Source of the DNA: Microbacterium sp. SORGH_AS_0969
GTDB lineage: Bacteria > Actinomycetota > Actinomycetes > Actinomycetales > Microbacteriaceae
NCBI RefSeq assembly: GCF_030818255.1
Contig: NZ_JAUTAG010000001.1
Span: 1,178,001 to 1,242,000, forward strand
Direction of reading: 5' to 3'
Length of the DNA stretch: 64,000 nucleotides
Shown here piece by piece: positions 33,362 through 41,860 of this stretch (position 1 is its first letter; each line of letters opens with the position of its first letter). Both the position numbers and the translations under genes were made by a program. Under the pieces are notes generated by a model. That model was not told the origin of the DNA. It saw only the letters and a list, made by a program, of their open reading frames with translations, and searched no databases.

Positions 33362-34582
33362 TCAGTTGCCGAGCTGGGACGTGATCTCGTCGAGCACGTC
33401 CTGTGCGGGCTCCGTGCCGTTCACGGCCTGCGGACCGTACTGCGCGAGCAGTTGGTTGAACTGGTCGCTCTTGGTGCTACCGGGGAGGGCGACCGCGCTC
33501 TTGAGGGCGCTGGCGAAGGTGTCCTCGATGCCCTCGACTCCGGTGTTGTCGAACCACACCTTCTGAGCCGCTGTACGCGCCGGGAAAGCACGACCGTCAG
33601 CGGCGAGGGTGGACAGCGTCTCCTCCGAGGTCATCGCGGTGATGGCCTTGAAGGCGGCGTCGGGGTTGTTGCAGTTCTTCGAGATGCCGAAGCCGCTGCC
33701 GGCTGAGTACGTCTTCTGCTCGCCGGCGGCCGAAGGCACCGTCGTCACGCCGAGGGTGAAGGGCGCGCGGCTCTTCAGGTCGAGGACGAGCCACGGGCCG
33801 CCGACCATCGAGGCGACGGTGCCGCCCAGGAACGCGTTGTCTTCGGCGGTCGGGTCAGGGCCGTTGGCGGGGGCCGCGGTGCCGTCCTCGACCATGCCCG
33901 CAAGCCACTCCACGCCCTTCACGAACGAGGGATTGCTGACGTCGATCGTGCCGTCGGTGGAAACCGCCTCGCCGCCGTTGTAGGCCAGGATGCTGCTCTC
34001 CAGGTAGAGGTCTTCGACGGTGGTGCCGAAGGCGACCGTGCCCGCCGACTTCAGCTTGGCCGCGGCCGCCTCGAAGTCGTCGACCGTCCAGCCGGCTTCG
34101 GGCTTCACTCCCGCCTTGTCGAACAGGTCGCGGTTGTAGAACAGCACCATGGGACCGGTGTCGTACGGCAGGGCGTACTGCTGGTCGCCGACCGCCAGGG
34201 CCTTGAGGGCACCGGCGTCGAAGCCCGAGACGTCGGTGTCGGTCGACGAGATCAGGTCGTTCAGGGGCAGCAGCGAGTCGGCGTACTGGCTGACGCGCAG
34301 GCTCTGCATCGACACGATGCAGGGTGCGCTCGACGTACCCAGCTGCGTGCTGAGGCGGGTCCAGTAATCGGCGAACGGTGCGCCCTGCAGGGTGACCGTC
34401 GCGCCCGCCGCCTCGCCGCCGGCGTTACCGACGGCCTGCCACGCCTCCTGGTCTGCGGACGAGCCGACCCACATCGACCACACCAGGTCCTTGCTGTCGG
34501 AACCGCTCTGGCCGGAGCAACCGGACAGGGCGAGCAGTCCTACCGTGGTGACGGCGATTGCCGACGCCGTACGTGCTCTCAT
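33362..34582 (-). CDS. Sugar-binding lipoprotein of the fucoside importer
   Basis: 406-residue family 1 solute-binding protein, first gene of the operon. The signal ends in lipobox LLALSGC with Cys at residue 22. A mid segment ALPYDTGPMVLFYNRDLFDKAGV and the GTVASMVGGPWLVLDLK region are standard for sugar binders. A ggagatgtc site precedes the ATG. Co-transcription with a GH29 enzyme points to fucosylated oligosaccharides as ligand, an inference from context. The promoter has TTGACA and TTCAAT boxes with a GntR operator candidate between them. Confidence 0.93.
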   Translation of the reverse strand: MRARTASAIAVTTVGLLALSGCSGQSGSDSKDLVWSMWVGSSADQEAWQAVGNAGGEAAGATVTLQGAPFADYWTRLSTQLGTSSAPCIVSMQSLRVSQYADSLLPLNDLISSTDTDVSGFDAGALKALAVGDQQYALPYDTGPMVLFYNRDLFDKAGVKPEAGWTVDDFEAAAAKLKSAGTVAFGTTVEDLYLESSILAYNGGEAVSTDGTIDVSNPSFVKGVEWLAGMVEDGTAAPANGPDPTAEDNAFLGGTVASMVGGPWLVLDLKSRAPFTLGVTTVPSAAGEQKTYSAGSGFGISKNCNNPDAAFKAITAMTSEETLSTLAADGRAFPARTAAQKVWFDNTGVEGIEDTFASALKSAVALPGSTKSDQFNQLLAQYGPQAVNGTEPAQDVLDEITSQLGN

Positions 34583-34643
34583 GACATCTCCTTTGATATT
34601 GAGGCCTTGCGGCTTCCACGCGCCTTCGGGGAGCGCTGAACTG

Positions 34644-34672
34644 ATTGAACCATCCGATGTTTAGGGTGTCAA
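34644..34672 (-). promoter_or_regulatory. Promoter of the fucoside operon with internal operator
   Basis: Minus strand: TTGACA (34672-34667), a 17-base spacer, then TTCAAT (34649-34644), a canonical sigma-70 promoter 62 bp before the binding-protein start. The spacer contains ACATCGGATGG (34660-34650), matching at 10 of 11 positions the palindrome ACATCGGATGT found upstream of the GntR gene. Binding there would block RNA polymerase. Confidence 0.65.
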
Positions 34673-34867
34673 ACTGCAAATATCGCGCTTTCAGGGGAAG
34701 AAGTCGGCGAATTTGTAGGATGACTTGACCGACTCGATACGCGCCCCCTGCGCGCGCGCTCTCCGCGCAGGGTCGGGTTCGCGGTCGACGACGGCAGATG
34801 GCTCGATTTCGACCTCAGGGGATCCGGGCAAAGTGGCGCGGAACAGAAGAACGCCGACTGTTCGACA

Positions 34868-35047
34868 AACGGGTCGGATGCGATGAACCCCGACCCCGAC
34901 TCCTCCGCGGCTTACGTGGCGCTCGGCATCGACGCCGCCGACAGGCTCGAGGGCCACGCGTTCGCGTTCCCCATCGGCCGAGGTAACGACGTACAGGTCG
35001 CCGCCATCGAGTTGTTGCGCGGGCACATCGTGGGGCGCGACGTCGAA
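34868..35047 (+). pseudogene. Relic of L-fuconate dehydratase (enolase superfamily)
   Basis: Sixty codons translate without a stop to [20 protein letters not shown], then [20 protein letters not shown] and [20 protein letters not shown]. As I recall the family, fuconate dehydratases have [18 protein letters not shown] and TIGRGNDVQ at residues 20-60 of about 440. Sequence upstream is degenerate, and downstream the match stops abruptly. An earlier in-frame piece [13 protein letters not shown] (34780s) recalls fumarylacetoacetase-like hydrolases of the same pathway but is too short to claim. It lies between the fucoside importer and the GntR gene, so this locus probably once held fucose catabolism genes. 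Confidence 0.7.
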
Positions 35048-35085
35048 CCGCCTCGACATGCCCGCACCCGTACCGGTGAGACCGA

Positions 35086-35122
35086 CGGACGCGGTCTCAT
35101 CGATTCGGTGCAACCGCGTCCG
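35086..35122 (-). terminator. Terminator hairpin after the GntR gene
   Basis: CGGACGCGGT (35086-35095) and ACCGCGTCCG (35113-35122) are exact reverse complements with a 17-base loop, placed 31 bp past the stop of the minus-strand GntR gene. Confidence 0.65.
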
Positions 35123-35152
35123 AGCCGAACGCGCGGGGCCGGCCGACTCGCG

Positions 35153-35824
35153 TCACGACGCAGCGCGCAGCCAGTGCTCGACACCCGAGACATGCGCGAG
35201 CATGAGGGCCTCGGCGAGTTCGGCATCCCGAGCTCGGAGGGCGTCGAGGATGCGGCGGTGCTCGTCGATCGTGCGGTCGACCGAACCACCCTCGGTGATG
35301 CCGCGCCAGATGCGCGCGCGCACGGTCTGCCCCGAGAGCGTCTCGAGCAGACTCGCAAGGTAGGTGTTACCGGTGGACTCGGCGATGCGGCCGTGGAACT
35401 CGACGTCGTGGGCGACGAGCTGATCGATCAGCGTGTCGCCCCGCACACCCTCGATCATGTCGGTCAGTTCGGCGATCTGCGCGTCGGTGATCGCGCGGGC
35501 CGCCAGCGCCACCGCGCGAGGCTCGAGGAGACGGCGCACCGCGAGGACCTCCAGAATCGAGTCGTTCTGGTGGAGGTCGACGACGAAAGACATGGCCTCC
35601 AAGAGAAGGTCGGGCTGCAAGCTCGTCACATATGTGCCGTCGCCGCGGCGCACATCGAGCACCTTGATGACCTCGAGAGCTTTGACGGCTTCGCGCAGCG
35701 AGTTTCGGGACAGACCCAATCTCTCGCTCAGATCCTTCTCCGGAGGGAGGCGGCCACCCGGCCCCACCTCGCCCGACACGATCATGTCCTTGATCTTGAG
35801 GATCGCCTCGTCCGTGACAGCCAT
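35153..35824 (-). CDS. GntR family regulator with FCD domain
   Basis: 223 residues. N-terminal winged helix: [31 protein letters not shown] (in part), then RRGDGTYV. The C-terminal FCD ligand domain has metal-type residues in [20 protein letters not shown] and [15 protein letters not shown] [11 protein letters not shown]. The ATG 35824 is preceded by gaggggg; the upstream frame extension is arginine-rich and not credible. Next to the fucoside operon and a fuconate dehydratase relic, it probably senses a fucose-derived acid and represses the operon. A perfect 11-bp palindrome 40 bp upstream is its likely own operator. Confidence 0.92.
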   Translation of the reverse strand: MAVTDEAILKIKDMIVSGEVGPGGRLPPEKDLSERLGLSRNSLREAVKALEVIKVLDVRRGDGTYVTSLQPDLLLEAMSFVVDLHQNDSILEVLAVRRLLEPRAVALAARAITDAQIAELTDMIEGVRGDTLIDQLVAHDVEFHGRIAESTGNTYLASLLETLSGQTVRARIWRGITEGGSVDRTIDEHRRILDALRARDAELAEALMLAHVSGVEHWLRAAS

Positions 35825-35863
35825 CGGTGCCCCCTCTGCTTTCGCCCCTGAATGCGTCAGGAT

Positions 35864-35874
35864 ACATCGGATGT
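35864..35874. promoter_or_regulatory. Operator candidate ACATCGGATGT of the GntR regulator
   Basis: An 11-base near-perfect palindrome 40 bp upstream of the GntR start, repeated at 10 of 11 positions inside the promoter of the adjacent fucoside operon (34650-34660). FadR-type GntR proteins bind short palindromes of this size. Confidence 0.6.
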
Positions 35875-35910
35875 CTATCGAGCCCGAGCCGCCGAAACGC
35901 ATGCCTTGAA

Positions 35911-35943
35911 GTTGCACACACTCGTGCACTTTCGATGTACAGT
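35911..35943 (+). promoter_or_regulatory. TetR gene promoter with palindromic operator candidate
   Basis: A TACAGT -10 (35938-35943) lies 8 bases before the GTG at 35952. Upstream, AAGTTGCAC (about 35909-35917) and GTGCACTT (35924-35931) form a near-palindrome with one extra T in the left arm. This sits just 5' of the -10, where an autoregulating TetR protein would bind. Confidence 0.5.
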
Positions 35944-35951
35944 GGACGCTC

Positions 35952-36557
35952 GTGAGCACACCCACCCGCCGCGACGCCGTCGAGAACCGCGCCGGCATCC
36001 TCGACGCGGCGACCGCCGCGATCGGCCACGACCCCCGCGTCTCGATCGACGCGATCGCGCGCCGCGCCGGCCTCTCGCGCCGCGCCCTGTACGGCCACTT
36101 CGACGACCGCAACGCCATCATCCGCGAGGTCATCGCCGCAGGAGCCGTCCGCTTCAACGCGATTGCCGACCGCGTTGACGACACCGACTCCCGCGTGGCG
36201 CTCGCGCGCCTGGCATCCGAGCTCTGGGCCGAAGCCGCCTACGTGCAGGCCGCCGCCGCCCTCGCCCTCGACGACGCGCACCTCCCCGAAACCTCCGCGG
36301 CCCTCGCGCCGCTGCGCCGCCGGATCGACCAGATCGTCCGCCGCGGGCAGGAAGCCGGGGAGCTCCGCACCGACCTGCCCGCACCGACCCTGTCACGCCT
36401 GCTCGAAGAGACGGGCCGCACGGTCGTCAGCCGCGTGGACGCCGGCGCATCCACGGCACGCTCGATCGCCGTGCGCGCCGTGCTGGGCATCGCCGGGCTT
36501 TCCTGGACCGAGGCGCAGGCGATCCTCGCCGAGCACCCCGAACTGGAGAAGCAGTGA
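35952..36557 (+). CDS. TetR/AcrR family regulator
   Basis: 201 residues. The N-terminal helix-turn-helix reads ENRAGILDAATAAIGHDPRV, IDAIARRAGLSRRALYGHFDDR, a typical TetR motif with YGHF; the C-terminal all-helical half (WAEAAYVQAAAALALDD onward) should hold the ligand pocket. It is the first gene of a three-gene operon, overlapping the next gene by 4 bases (GTGA). Likely local repressor of the YhgE-type membrane protein and its own gene. Inducer unknown. Confidence 0.92.
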   Translation: MSTPTRRDAVENRAGILDAATAAIGHDPRVSIDAIARRAGLSRRALYGHFDDRNAIIREVIAAGAVRFNAIADRVDDTDSRVALARLASELWAEAAYVQAAAALALDDAHLPETSAALAPLRRRIDQIVRRGQEAGELRTDLPAPTLSRLLEETGRTVVSRVDAGASTARSIAVRAVLGIAGLSWTEAQAILAEHPELEKQ

Positions 36558-37183
36558 GAATCGTCCTGTCCGAGGTTGCGAAGGGCCGGGCCGAACGCGT
36601 CCTCCCCCCGACCTCCACCTCGTTCGAGACCGGCCGGGCGACCCTGGCCCTCGCCGAGACCGAGCAGCGCCCCACGGTGCTGGGCCTCGTGGCATCCGGT
36701 CGCATGAAGATCGACAGCGGCGAGGTCATGATCGACGGACGGACGGATGCGAAGGCCATCCGCCGCCGCGTCGCCTTGGTCGACGCCCCCGTCGTGTCCG
36801 AGCCCGAACCGAACGTCACCGTCACGGGCGTCGTCGCCGAGGAGCTGATGTTCGCCGGACACGCGCCCACGCCCTTCGCTGCGGCGCGGTGGCTCGAGGG
36901 GATCGGCCTCGACACGCTCGCCGGTCTGCCGATCGGCAACGTCGAGCCGACCGATCGCATCCGCCTCCTGCTCGAACTCGCCGCGCTGCGCAAAGACGTC
37001 GACGGCCTCGTGCTCGTGGCGCCCGACAGGCACGGCGGCGAGCCGGCCGCGTGGTGGCGCATCGCTCGCGAGTTCGCCGAGCGCGGGTACGCCGTGCTCG
37101 TCATCGCGGGCCAGGCATCGCAGTCGGCGCTCGAAGCCGCCGACGCACTCGACACCACCCCCGCCGAGGAGGAGGCGCGATGA
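36554..37183 (+). CDS. ABC-ATPase-like protein lacking a P-loop
   Basis: 209 residues, arranged like an ABC ATPase but degenerate. VLGLVASGRMKIDSGEVMIDG occupies the place of Walker A through the IDG turn, yet no GxxGxGKS/T exists. The signature region is only vaguely kept (EPTDRIRLLLELAALRKDVDGLVLVAPDRHGG, here in part), and the Walker B Asp-Glu pair is replaced by VLVAPDRHG. It cannot bind ATP in the usual way. Overlap with TetR (GTGA) and with the YhgE gene (ATGA) implies it is made with both and may be a structural partner of the membrane protein. Confidence 0.65.
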   Translation: MRIVLSEVAKGRAERVLPPTSTSFETGRATLALAETEQRPTVLGLVASGRMKIDSGEVMIDGRTDAKAIRRRVALVDAPVVSEPEPNVTVTGVVAEELMFAGHAPTPFAAARWLEGIGLDTLAGLPIGNVEPTDRIRLLLELAALRKDVDGLVLVAPDRHGGEPAAWWRIAREFAERGYAVLVIAGQASQSALEAADALDTTPAEEEAR

Positions 37184-39117
37184 AGATCCCGCAGATGATC
37201 ACCGCCGAGCTGCGTCGCCTCACTTCGACGCGCATGTCGGTGATCGCGCTCATCGCCCTGCTGTGCGTCCCCATCCTCTACGGCGGGCTGTACCTCTGGG
37301 CGAACCAGGACCCGTACGGCAACCTCTCGAGCGTCCCCGTCGCCCTCGTCGTCGACGATCAGGGCGCCCAGGTCAACGGCCAGCAGCGCAATCTCGGCGA
37401 CGAAGCAGCCGAGCAGCTTCTCGACAGCGACACCTTCGAGTGGCATCGGGTGTCCTCCGACGCGGCCGACGCCGGCCTCTCGGCGGGCGACTTCGACTTC
37501 ATCGTGACGCTCCCGGCGGACTTCACCGAGGCGGTGGCATCCCTCTCGAGCGATTCTCCGCGTCAGGCCGATATCGAGCTGCGTACGAACGACGCGAACA
37601 ACTACCTCGCATCCACGATCGGTACGCAGGCCGTGGCGCGCATCCAGGCGTCGGTGGCGAAGAAGGTCGTCGACGAGGCGGGGCTGTCGCTTCTCGACGC
37701 CCTGCACACGATCCGGGTCAGCCTGGTGGATGCCACGAACGGGGCGACGCAGCTCGTCGACGGTCTCGGCACCGCGAAGAACGGGTCGTCCCAGCTCGCG
37801 AGCGGTTCGGCGACCCTCGCCGACGGCTCGGCGCAGCTGGCGGACGGTACGGCGCAGCTGTCGAGCGGCGCGAATCAGCTGCGCGACGGCAGCGCCCAGC
37901 TGCGCGACGGCTCCGCCCGCGTGGCCGACGGCGCCCAGCAGGTCGCCGGCGGAGTGGACCGTATCGACTCCGCGGCCCGGGAGGTCGGGTCGATCGCCCA
38001 GGATGCGGCAGCGCGCCTGCCCGAGGCCCGCGCCGACATCGTCTCGGCTCTCGAGGCTGCACATGTGAGTCCGGAGCGTCAAGCCGAGATCCTCGCGCGC
38101 CTCGACACCGTCGGAGACCGCCTCACCGCAGCGAACGAGAAGGTCCAGAGCACGGTCGGCCAGATCAACCAGCTCGACGACGGCGCACGCCAGGTCGCCG
38201 ACGGCAGCGCCTCGGTGGCCAGCGGTGCGGACACCCTGGCAAACGGAGCCTCGACTCTGGCCGACGGCGCCGCGACGGCGGCATCCGGAGCCGCGCAAGT
38301 GCGAGACGGCTCGGCGCAGCTCCGCGACGGGGCGAGCCAGCTCGACAGCGGCATCGGCCAGCTCCAGACCGGCGCGACGCAGCTGCGCGACGGCCTCGCG
38401 TCGGGCGTGCAGCAGATCCCCGACTCCGACGACGCGACACGCAAGGCGCAGGCCGCGGCCATCAGCGATCCCGTCGCGGTCGGGACGAGCGCTGTCACCA
38501 AGGCGCAGAACTACGGCGCCGGCCTGGCCCCCTTCTTCGCCGCCCTCGCCGGCTGGATCGGGATCTACGCGCTGTTCCTCATCGTGAAGCCCGTGTCCAA
38601 GCGCGCGATCACGGCGCTGCGCTCGCCCGTCCGGGTGACGCTGGCGGGCTGGCTGACCCCCGCGGGACTCGGAGCCCTCCAGATGGTGGGGCTGTTCACG
38701 GTGCTCGCCATCGCGCTGCAGTTCTCGTTCGCGAATCCGTGGGCGGCCCTCGGCATCCTGTTGTTCGCCTCGGCGACGTACGCGGCGATCGTGTTGGCCC
38801 TGAACGTCTGGCTCGGCTCGGTGGGACAGTTCCTCGGACTCGTCCTGATGGTGCTGCAGCTCGTGACGGCCGGCGGAACCTTCCCGTGGCAGACGCTGCC
38901 CGCACCTCTCGCGGCCCTGCACCACGTGCTGCCGATGGGATACGTGGTGGATGCCATGCGCCAGGTCATGTACGGCGGAGACGTCTCACGCGTCGGGCCC
39001 GACCTGCTGGTGCTGGGCGCGTGGATGCTCGGCGGGGTGGCGCTGGCCGCCCTGGGGGTGACGCGGATGACGCACCACCGCACCCTGCGCGACCTGCAGC
39101 CGAGCCTGATCGGCTGA
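37180..39117 (+). CDS. YhgE/Pip family membrane protein
   Basis: 645 residues. One N-terminal span (IALIALLCVPILYGGLYLWAN) is followed by the YhgE signature NQDPYGNLSSVPVALVVDDQG (in part), a large outer region with many repeats of the type LADGSAQLADGTAQL and LRDGSAQLRDG (about 185-430) forming long amphipathic helix, and five to six C-terminal spans ending with a TM-rich ABC-2-type domain (VVDAMRQVMYGGDVSRVGPDLLVLGAWMLGG in part). Related proteins include the phage-receptor Pip and EsaA of type VII secretion. Coupled to a TetR repressor, it may act in export or envelope stress; function not proven. Confidence 0.88.
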   Translation: MKIPQMITAELRRLTSTRMSVIALIALLCVPILYGGLYLWANQDPYGNLSSVPVALVVDDQGAQVNGQQRNLGDEAAEQLLDSDTFEWHRVSSDAADAGLSAGDFDFIVTLPADFTEAVASLSSDSPRQADIELRTNDANNYLASTIGTQAVARIQASVAKKVVDEAGLSLLDALHTIRVSLVDATNGATQLVDGLGTAKNGSSQLASGSATLADGSAQLADGTAQLSSGANQLRDGSAQLRDGSARVADGAQQVAGGVDRIDSAAREVGSIAQDAAARLPEARADIVSALEAAHVSPERQAEILARLDTVGDRLTAANEKVQSTVGQINQLDDGARQVADGSASVASGADTLANGASTLADGAATAASGAAQVRDGSAQLRDGASQLDSGIGQLQTGATQLRDGLASGVQQIPDSDDATRKAQAAAISDPVAVGTSAVTKAQNYGAGLAPFFAALAGWIGIYALFLIVKPVSKRAITALRSPVRVTLAGWLTPAGLGALQMVGLFTVLAIALQFSFANPWAALGILLFASATYAAIVLALNVWLGSVGQFLGLVLMVLQLVTAGGTFPWQTLPAPLAALHHVLPMGYVVDAMRQVMYGGDVSRVGPDLLVLGAWMLGGVALAALGVTRMTHHRTLRDLQPSLIG

Positions 39118-39119
39118 CG

Positions 39120-39599
39120 TCACCCTCGCGCCGGAGCGGTGGCGACGACGATCATGAGGACGACCATGACGGTCGCCGCCGCCACCGAACGTCGGGCTCC
39201 CTCGATCTTCGCGGTGGAACGCCAGCACGCGAGGCGCAGAGCGACCCACCCGACGACGGCGACGGCCGTCATGACGTCCGGACCAGGCCCGTGAGACCCG
39301 GCACCATGCCCGGGGACGGCACCTGCGTCGTGGGCGGTGAGCGATGCGAGGGTCAGGACCACCATGACGCACGTATCGAAGAGCAGACCCAGCCGCGTCG
39401 GGTGACGACGCGCGGACCGCGCGTGCCATCCGCTCAGTCCGAGGAGAACGAGAAGTGCAACAAGGTGCAGGCCCCGGGAAGGGGCCGGCAGGAGGCACGG
39501 GACCATCGCCCCGCCCATCACGCCGTGATGCACAGCGACTCCGAGGATCGCCGCGCGATGACGCCCGACCGGACGAAGACGACCCTCAGAACCTGTCAT
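39120..39599 (-). CDS. Hypothetical membrane protein, 159 residues
   Basis: Four hydrophobic spans (about residues 15-35, 42-60, 75-95, 140-158) with His/Gly-rich loops (HDAGAVPGHGAGSHGPGP) and HHGVMGGAMVPCLLPAPSRG near the start. The His-rich loop might bind metal, but that is speculative. ATG 39599 overlaps the last codons of the GMC oxidoreductase gene by 14 bp, so it is the last gene of that operon. Family not recognised. Confidence 0.6.
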   Translation of the reverse strand: MTGSEGRLRPVGRHRAAILGVAVHHGVMGGAMVPCLLPAPSRGLHLVALLVLLGLSGWHARSARRHPTRLGLLFDTCVMVVLTLASLTAHDAGAVPGHGAGSHGPGPDVMTAVAVVGWVALRLACWRSTAKIEGARRSVAAATVMVVLMIVVATAPARG

Positions 39600-41100
39600 C
39601 GCGCGACGTCGCACGCAGCACATCGACAGCATGCTCCGCGATCGCCATGACCGTTCCCACGGGGTTGAGCGCGGTGACCGTGGGGAGGACCGAAGCGTCG
39701 ACGACGCGCAATCCGTCTACGCCTCGAACGCGAAGCTGACTGTCGACCACGGCGAAGGGATCGTCGCGAGCTCCCATCCGGCATGTGCACGACACGTGGT
39801 ACACCGTCTGGTGAGTCGCCCGCAGAATCGCTCCGAGGTCGTCCTCGCTCGTCACCTGCGGGCCGGGGAACACTTCTCGGAGCACATGCGACGCGAAGGG
39901 CTCCTGCTGGGCGACAGCGCGCGCACGCCGGACACCTTCGATCAGCATCCGTTCATCTCTCCCCTCCGCATCGGTGAAGGCCCGGTAGTCGATCATCGGA
40001 GCGGCCTCCGGGTCGGGGGAGGTGATCCACACCCTCCCGCGACTTCGGGGCTTGGCGACGTTGGGCGCGAAGGAGACGTTGTTCGGGGGAATGACCGCGC
40101 CGTGATCCTCGGCGTGGACGGTCCACGACTCGACCGGGATGTGGGTCGAGATGTCAGGGACGGTGCTGTCTGCGTCAACGCGGCACACGTAGCCGGCGTC
40201 CCACCCCGTCGCACAGACCCCGCTTCGCGGACGTTTCGTCTCCCAGACGATGAGCCCCTCGGCGTGGTCCTGCAGATTCTCCCCCACACCGGGAAGGTCC
40301 ACTCTCACCGCGATACCGGCCTCTTCGAGGACCGCGGCCGGACCGATCCCCGAGCGCATGAGAAGCGCAGGGGTGTCGATCGCGCCGCAACTGAGGATGA
40401 TGTCGCGACGAGCGCCGACACGGCGTACTCCGACGACGACGCCCACCGCGCGACCGCCGTCGAAGAGCACTCGATCGGCCGCGCCGTTCAGCATCAGCGT
40501 CAGGTTCGGCCGCTCCACCCCGTGGAGGTAGCTCCTCGAGGTGGATGAGCGCAGATTCGTCTCGGGGTCGTAGCCGATCTCGAAGAATCCTGCGCCCTCC
40601 GTGAACTCGCTGTCGTTCCACGTCTCGCGCCGCGTCAGCCCGAGTGCGGATGCCGCCGCCTCCACGGCGTCTGCGACGTCGGCGTTTCGATCGGCAGCCG
40701 CCACGGGAGTGATGGGACCGACGATGCGGTCGTAGGCGGACGAGAGCGTGTCGTAATCCCATCCCTCGACGCCCATCGCGGCCCACTCCTCGACGTCACC
40801 GCGCAAGGGTCGCCACGTGATCATCGTGTTTCCCGTCGAGCATCCACCGAGAATGCGCAGCCGCGCCTGCCGGATCGCCGAATTGCCGCGCTCTTGGGGC
40901 ACGCTGCGATAGTCGCGGTCGTACTCCCCCTCCAGCATTTCGGCCCATCTCCGGATCGCGCCCGCGCGCGGCTCGTGCTCATCGCTCGGCCCGGCTTCGA
41001 TCAGACACACCGAGACGGACAAGTCCTCGCTGAGGCGGGCGGCGAGAATGCACCCGGCGGTGCCGCCTCCGACGACCACGTAGTCGTAAACGTCATCCAT
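39586..41100 (-). CDS. GMC family FAD-dependent oxidoreductase
   Basis: 504 residues, choline dehydrogenase/glucose oxidase family. The FAD-binding start is DYVVVGGGTAGCILAARLSE; RILGGCSTGNTMITWRP is the GMC signature 1, GAIDTPALLMRSGIGPA signature 2, and the catalytic His lies in QTVYHVSCTCRMG with the second site Asn/Pro in VTALNPVGTVMAIAEHA. It oxidises an alcohol to an aldehyde. It overlaps the ABC ATPase gene by 8 bp and so belongs to the importer operon, suggesting that its substrate is imported by it. Confidence 0.93.
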   Translation of the reverse strand: MDDVYDYVVVGGGTAGCILAARLSEDLSVSVCLIEAGPSDEHEPRAGAIRRWAEMLEGEYDRDYRSVPQERGNSAIRQARLRILGGCSTGNTMITWRPLRGDVEEWAAMGVEGWDYDTLSSAYDRIVGPITPVAAADRNADVADAVEAAASALGLTRRETWNDSEFTEGAGFFEIGYDPETNLRSSTSRSYLHGVERPNLTLMLNGAADRVLFDGGRAVGVVVGVRRVGARRDIILSCGAIDTPALLMRSGIGPAAVLEEAGIAVRVDLPGVGENLQDHAEGLIVWETKRPRSGVCATGWDAGYVCRVDADSTVPDISTHIPVESWTVHAEDHGAVIPPNNVSFAPNVAKPRSRGRVWITSPDPEAAPMIDYRAFTDAEGRDERMLIEGVRRARAVAQQEPFASHVLREVFPGPQVTSEDDLGAILRATHQTVYHVSCTCRMGARDDPFAVVDSQLRVRGVDGLRVVDASVLPTVTALNPVGTVMAIAEHAVDVLRATSRDDRF

Positions 41101-41860
41101 GGTGGATGAGACCGAGGATGTCCGTGTAGTAGCGATGGAACTCGGGGCTGCCGATCACGTCGGGGGTGCGCGGGCGCGGGAGCTCGATGTCGAACTCCGC
41201 ACGCACACGACCGGGGCGTGGAGTCATCGCTACGACACGATCGGACAGGAAGACCGCCTCCTCGATGTCGTGGGTGATGAGCATCACGGTCATGCGGTTG
41301 CGCTCCCACACCGTGGTCAGCAGTTCCTGCATGGTGCGACGCGTGAGGGCATCGAGCGCTCCGAACGGCTCGTCCATGAGGAGGACCTCCGGGCCGTAGG
41401 CGAGCGAGCGAGCCAGGGCGACGCGCTGCTGCATCCCTCCGGAGAGCTGGGCGGGATACGCGTCCTCGAAACCCGAAAGGCCCACCTGCGAGAGGACATC
41501 GCGCGCGCGGTCGAAGCGCTCCCGGCGGCCCATACCCCGCTCGCCCCGGAGGGCGAACACGACATTGTCGATGGCCGTGAGCCAGGGCAGAAGGGTCGCC
41601 GATTGGAAGACGACTCCACGATCACGGCCCGGTCCGGAGATCGGGACGTCCTGAATGGACGCCTCGCCGCTGGTCGCCGCCTCGAGACCGGCGATGATCG
41701 ACAGGAGAGTGCTCTTGCCGCATCCGGACGCCCCGACGACCGAGACGAACTCCCGATCTCCCAGTGTCAACGACACGTCGCTGAGGGCGTGGACGTCACC
41801 GAAACTCTTGTCGACGTGCTCGAGACGGACTTTCGGAGAGAGAACGGCGGAGACGGACAT
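41093..41860 (-). CDS. ABC transporter ATPase, nitrate/sulfonate/taurine type
   Basis: 255 residues. Walker A GASGCGKST, Q-loop VFQSATLLPW, signature LSGGMQQRVALARS, Walker B VLLMDEPFGALD and switch LITHDIEEAV are complete. The Q-loop followed by LLPWLTA and the PGR..EFDIELPRPR tail are typical of the TauB/SsuB/NrtD group. It shares one base with the permease stop and overlaps the GMC gene. Powers uptake of the ligand bound by the protein at 42731-43741. Confidence 0.93.
   Translation of the reverse strand: MSVSAVLSPKVRLEHVDKSFGDVHALSDVSLTLGDREFVSVVGASGCGKSTLLSIIAGLEAATSGEASIQDVPISGPGRDRGVVFQSATLLPWLTAIDNVVFALRGERGMGRRERFDRARDVLSQVGLSGFEDAYPAQLSGGMQQRVALARSLAYGPEVLLMDEPFGALDALTRRTMQELLTTVWERNRMTVMLITHDIEEAVFLSDRVVAMTPRPGRVRAEFDIELPRPRTPDVIGSPEFHRYYTDILGLIHHG

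Noticed and set aside
34691..35113. 140-codon minus-strand frame between the fucoside importer and GntR gene
   Set aside because: No ribosome site or recognisable motif, and the plus strand here carries the fuconate dehydratase relic, whose codon structure explains the open frame.
36163..37179. Upstream extension of the YhgE frame (340 more codons)
   Set aside because: Arg/Pro/His-rich translation overlapping the TetR and ATPase-like genes. The ATG at 37180 has a gaggagg site and an ATGA overlap.
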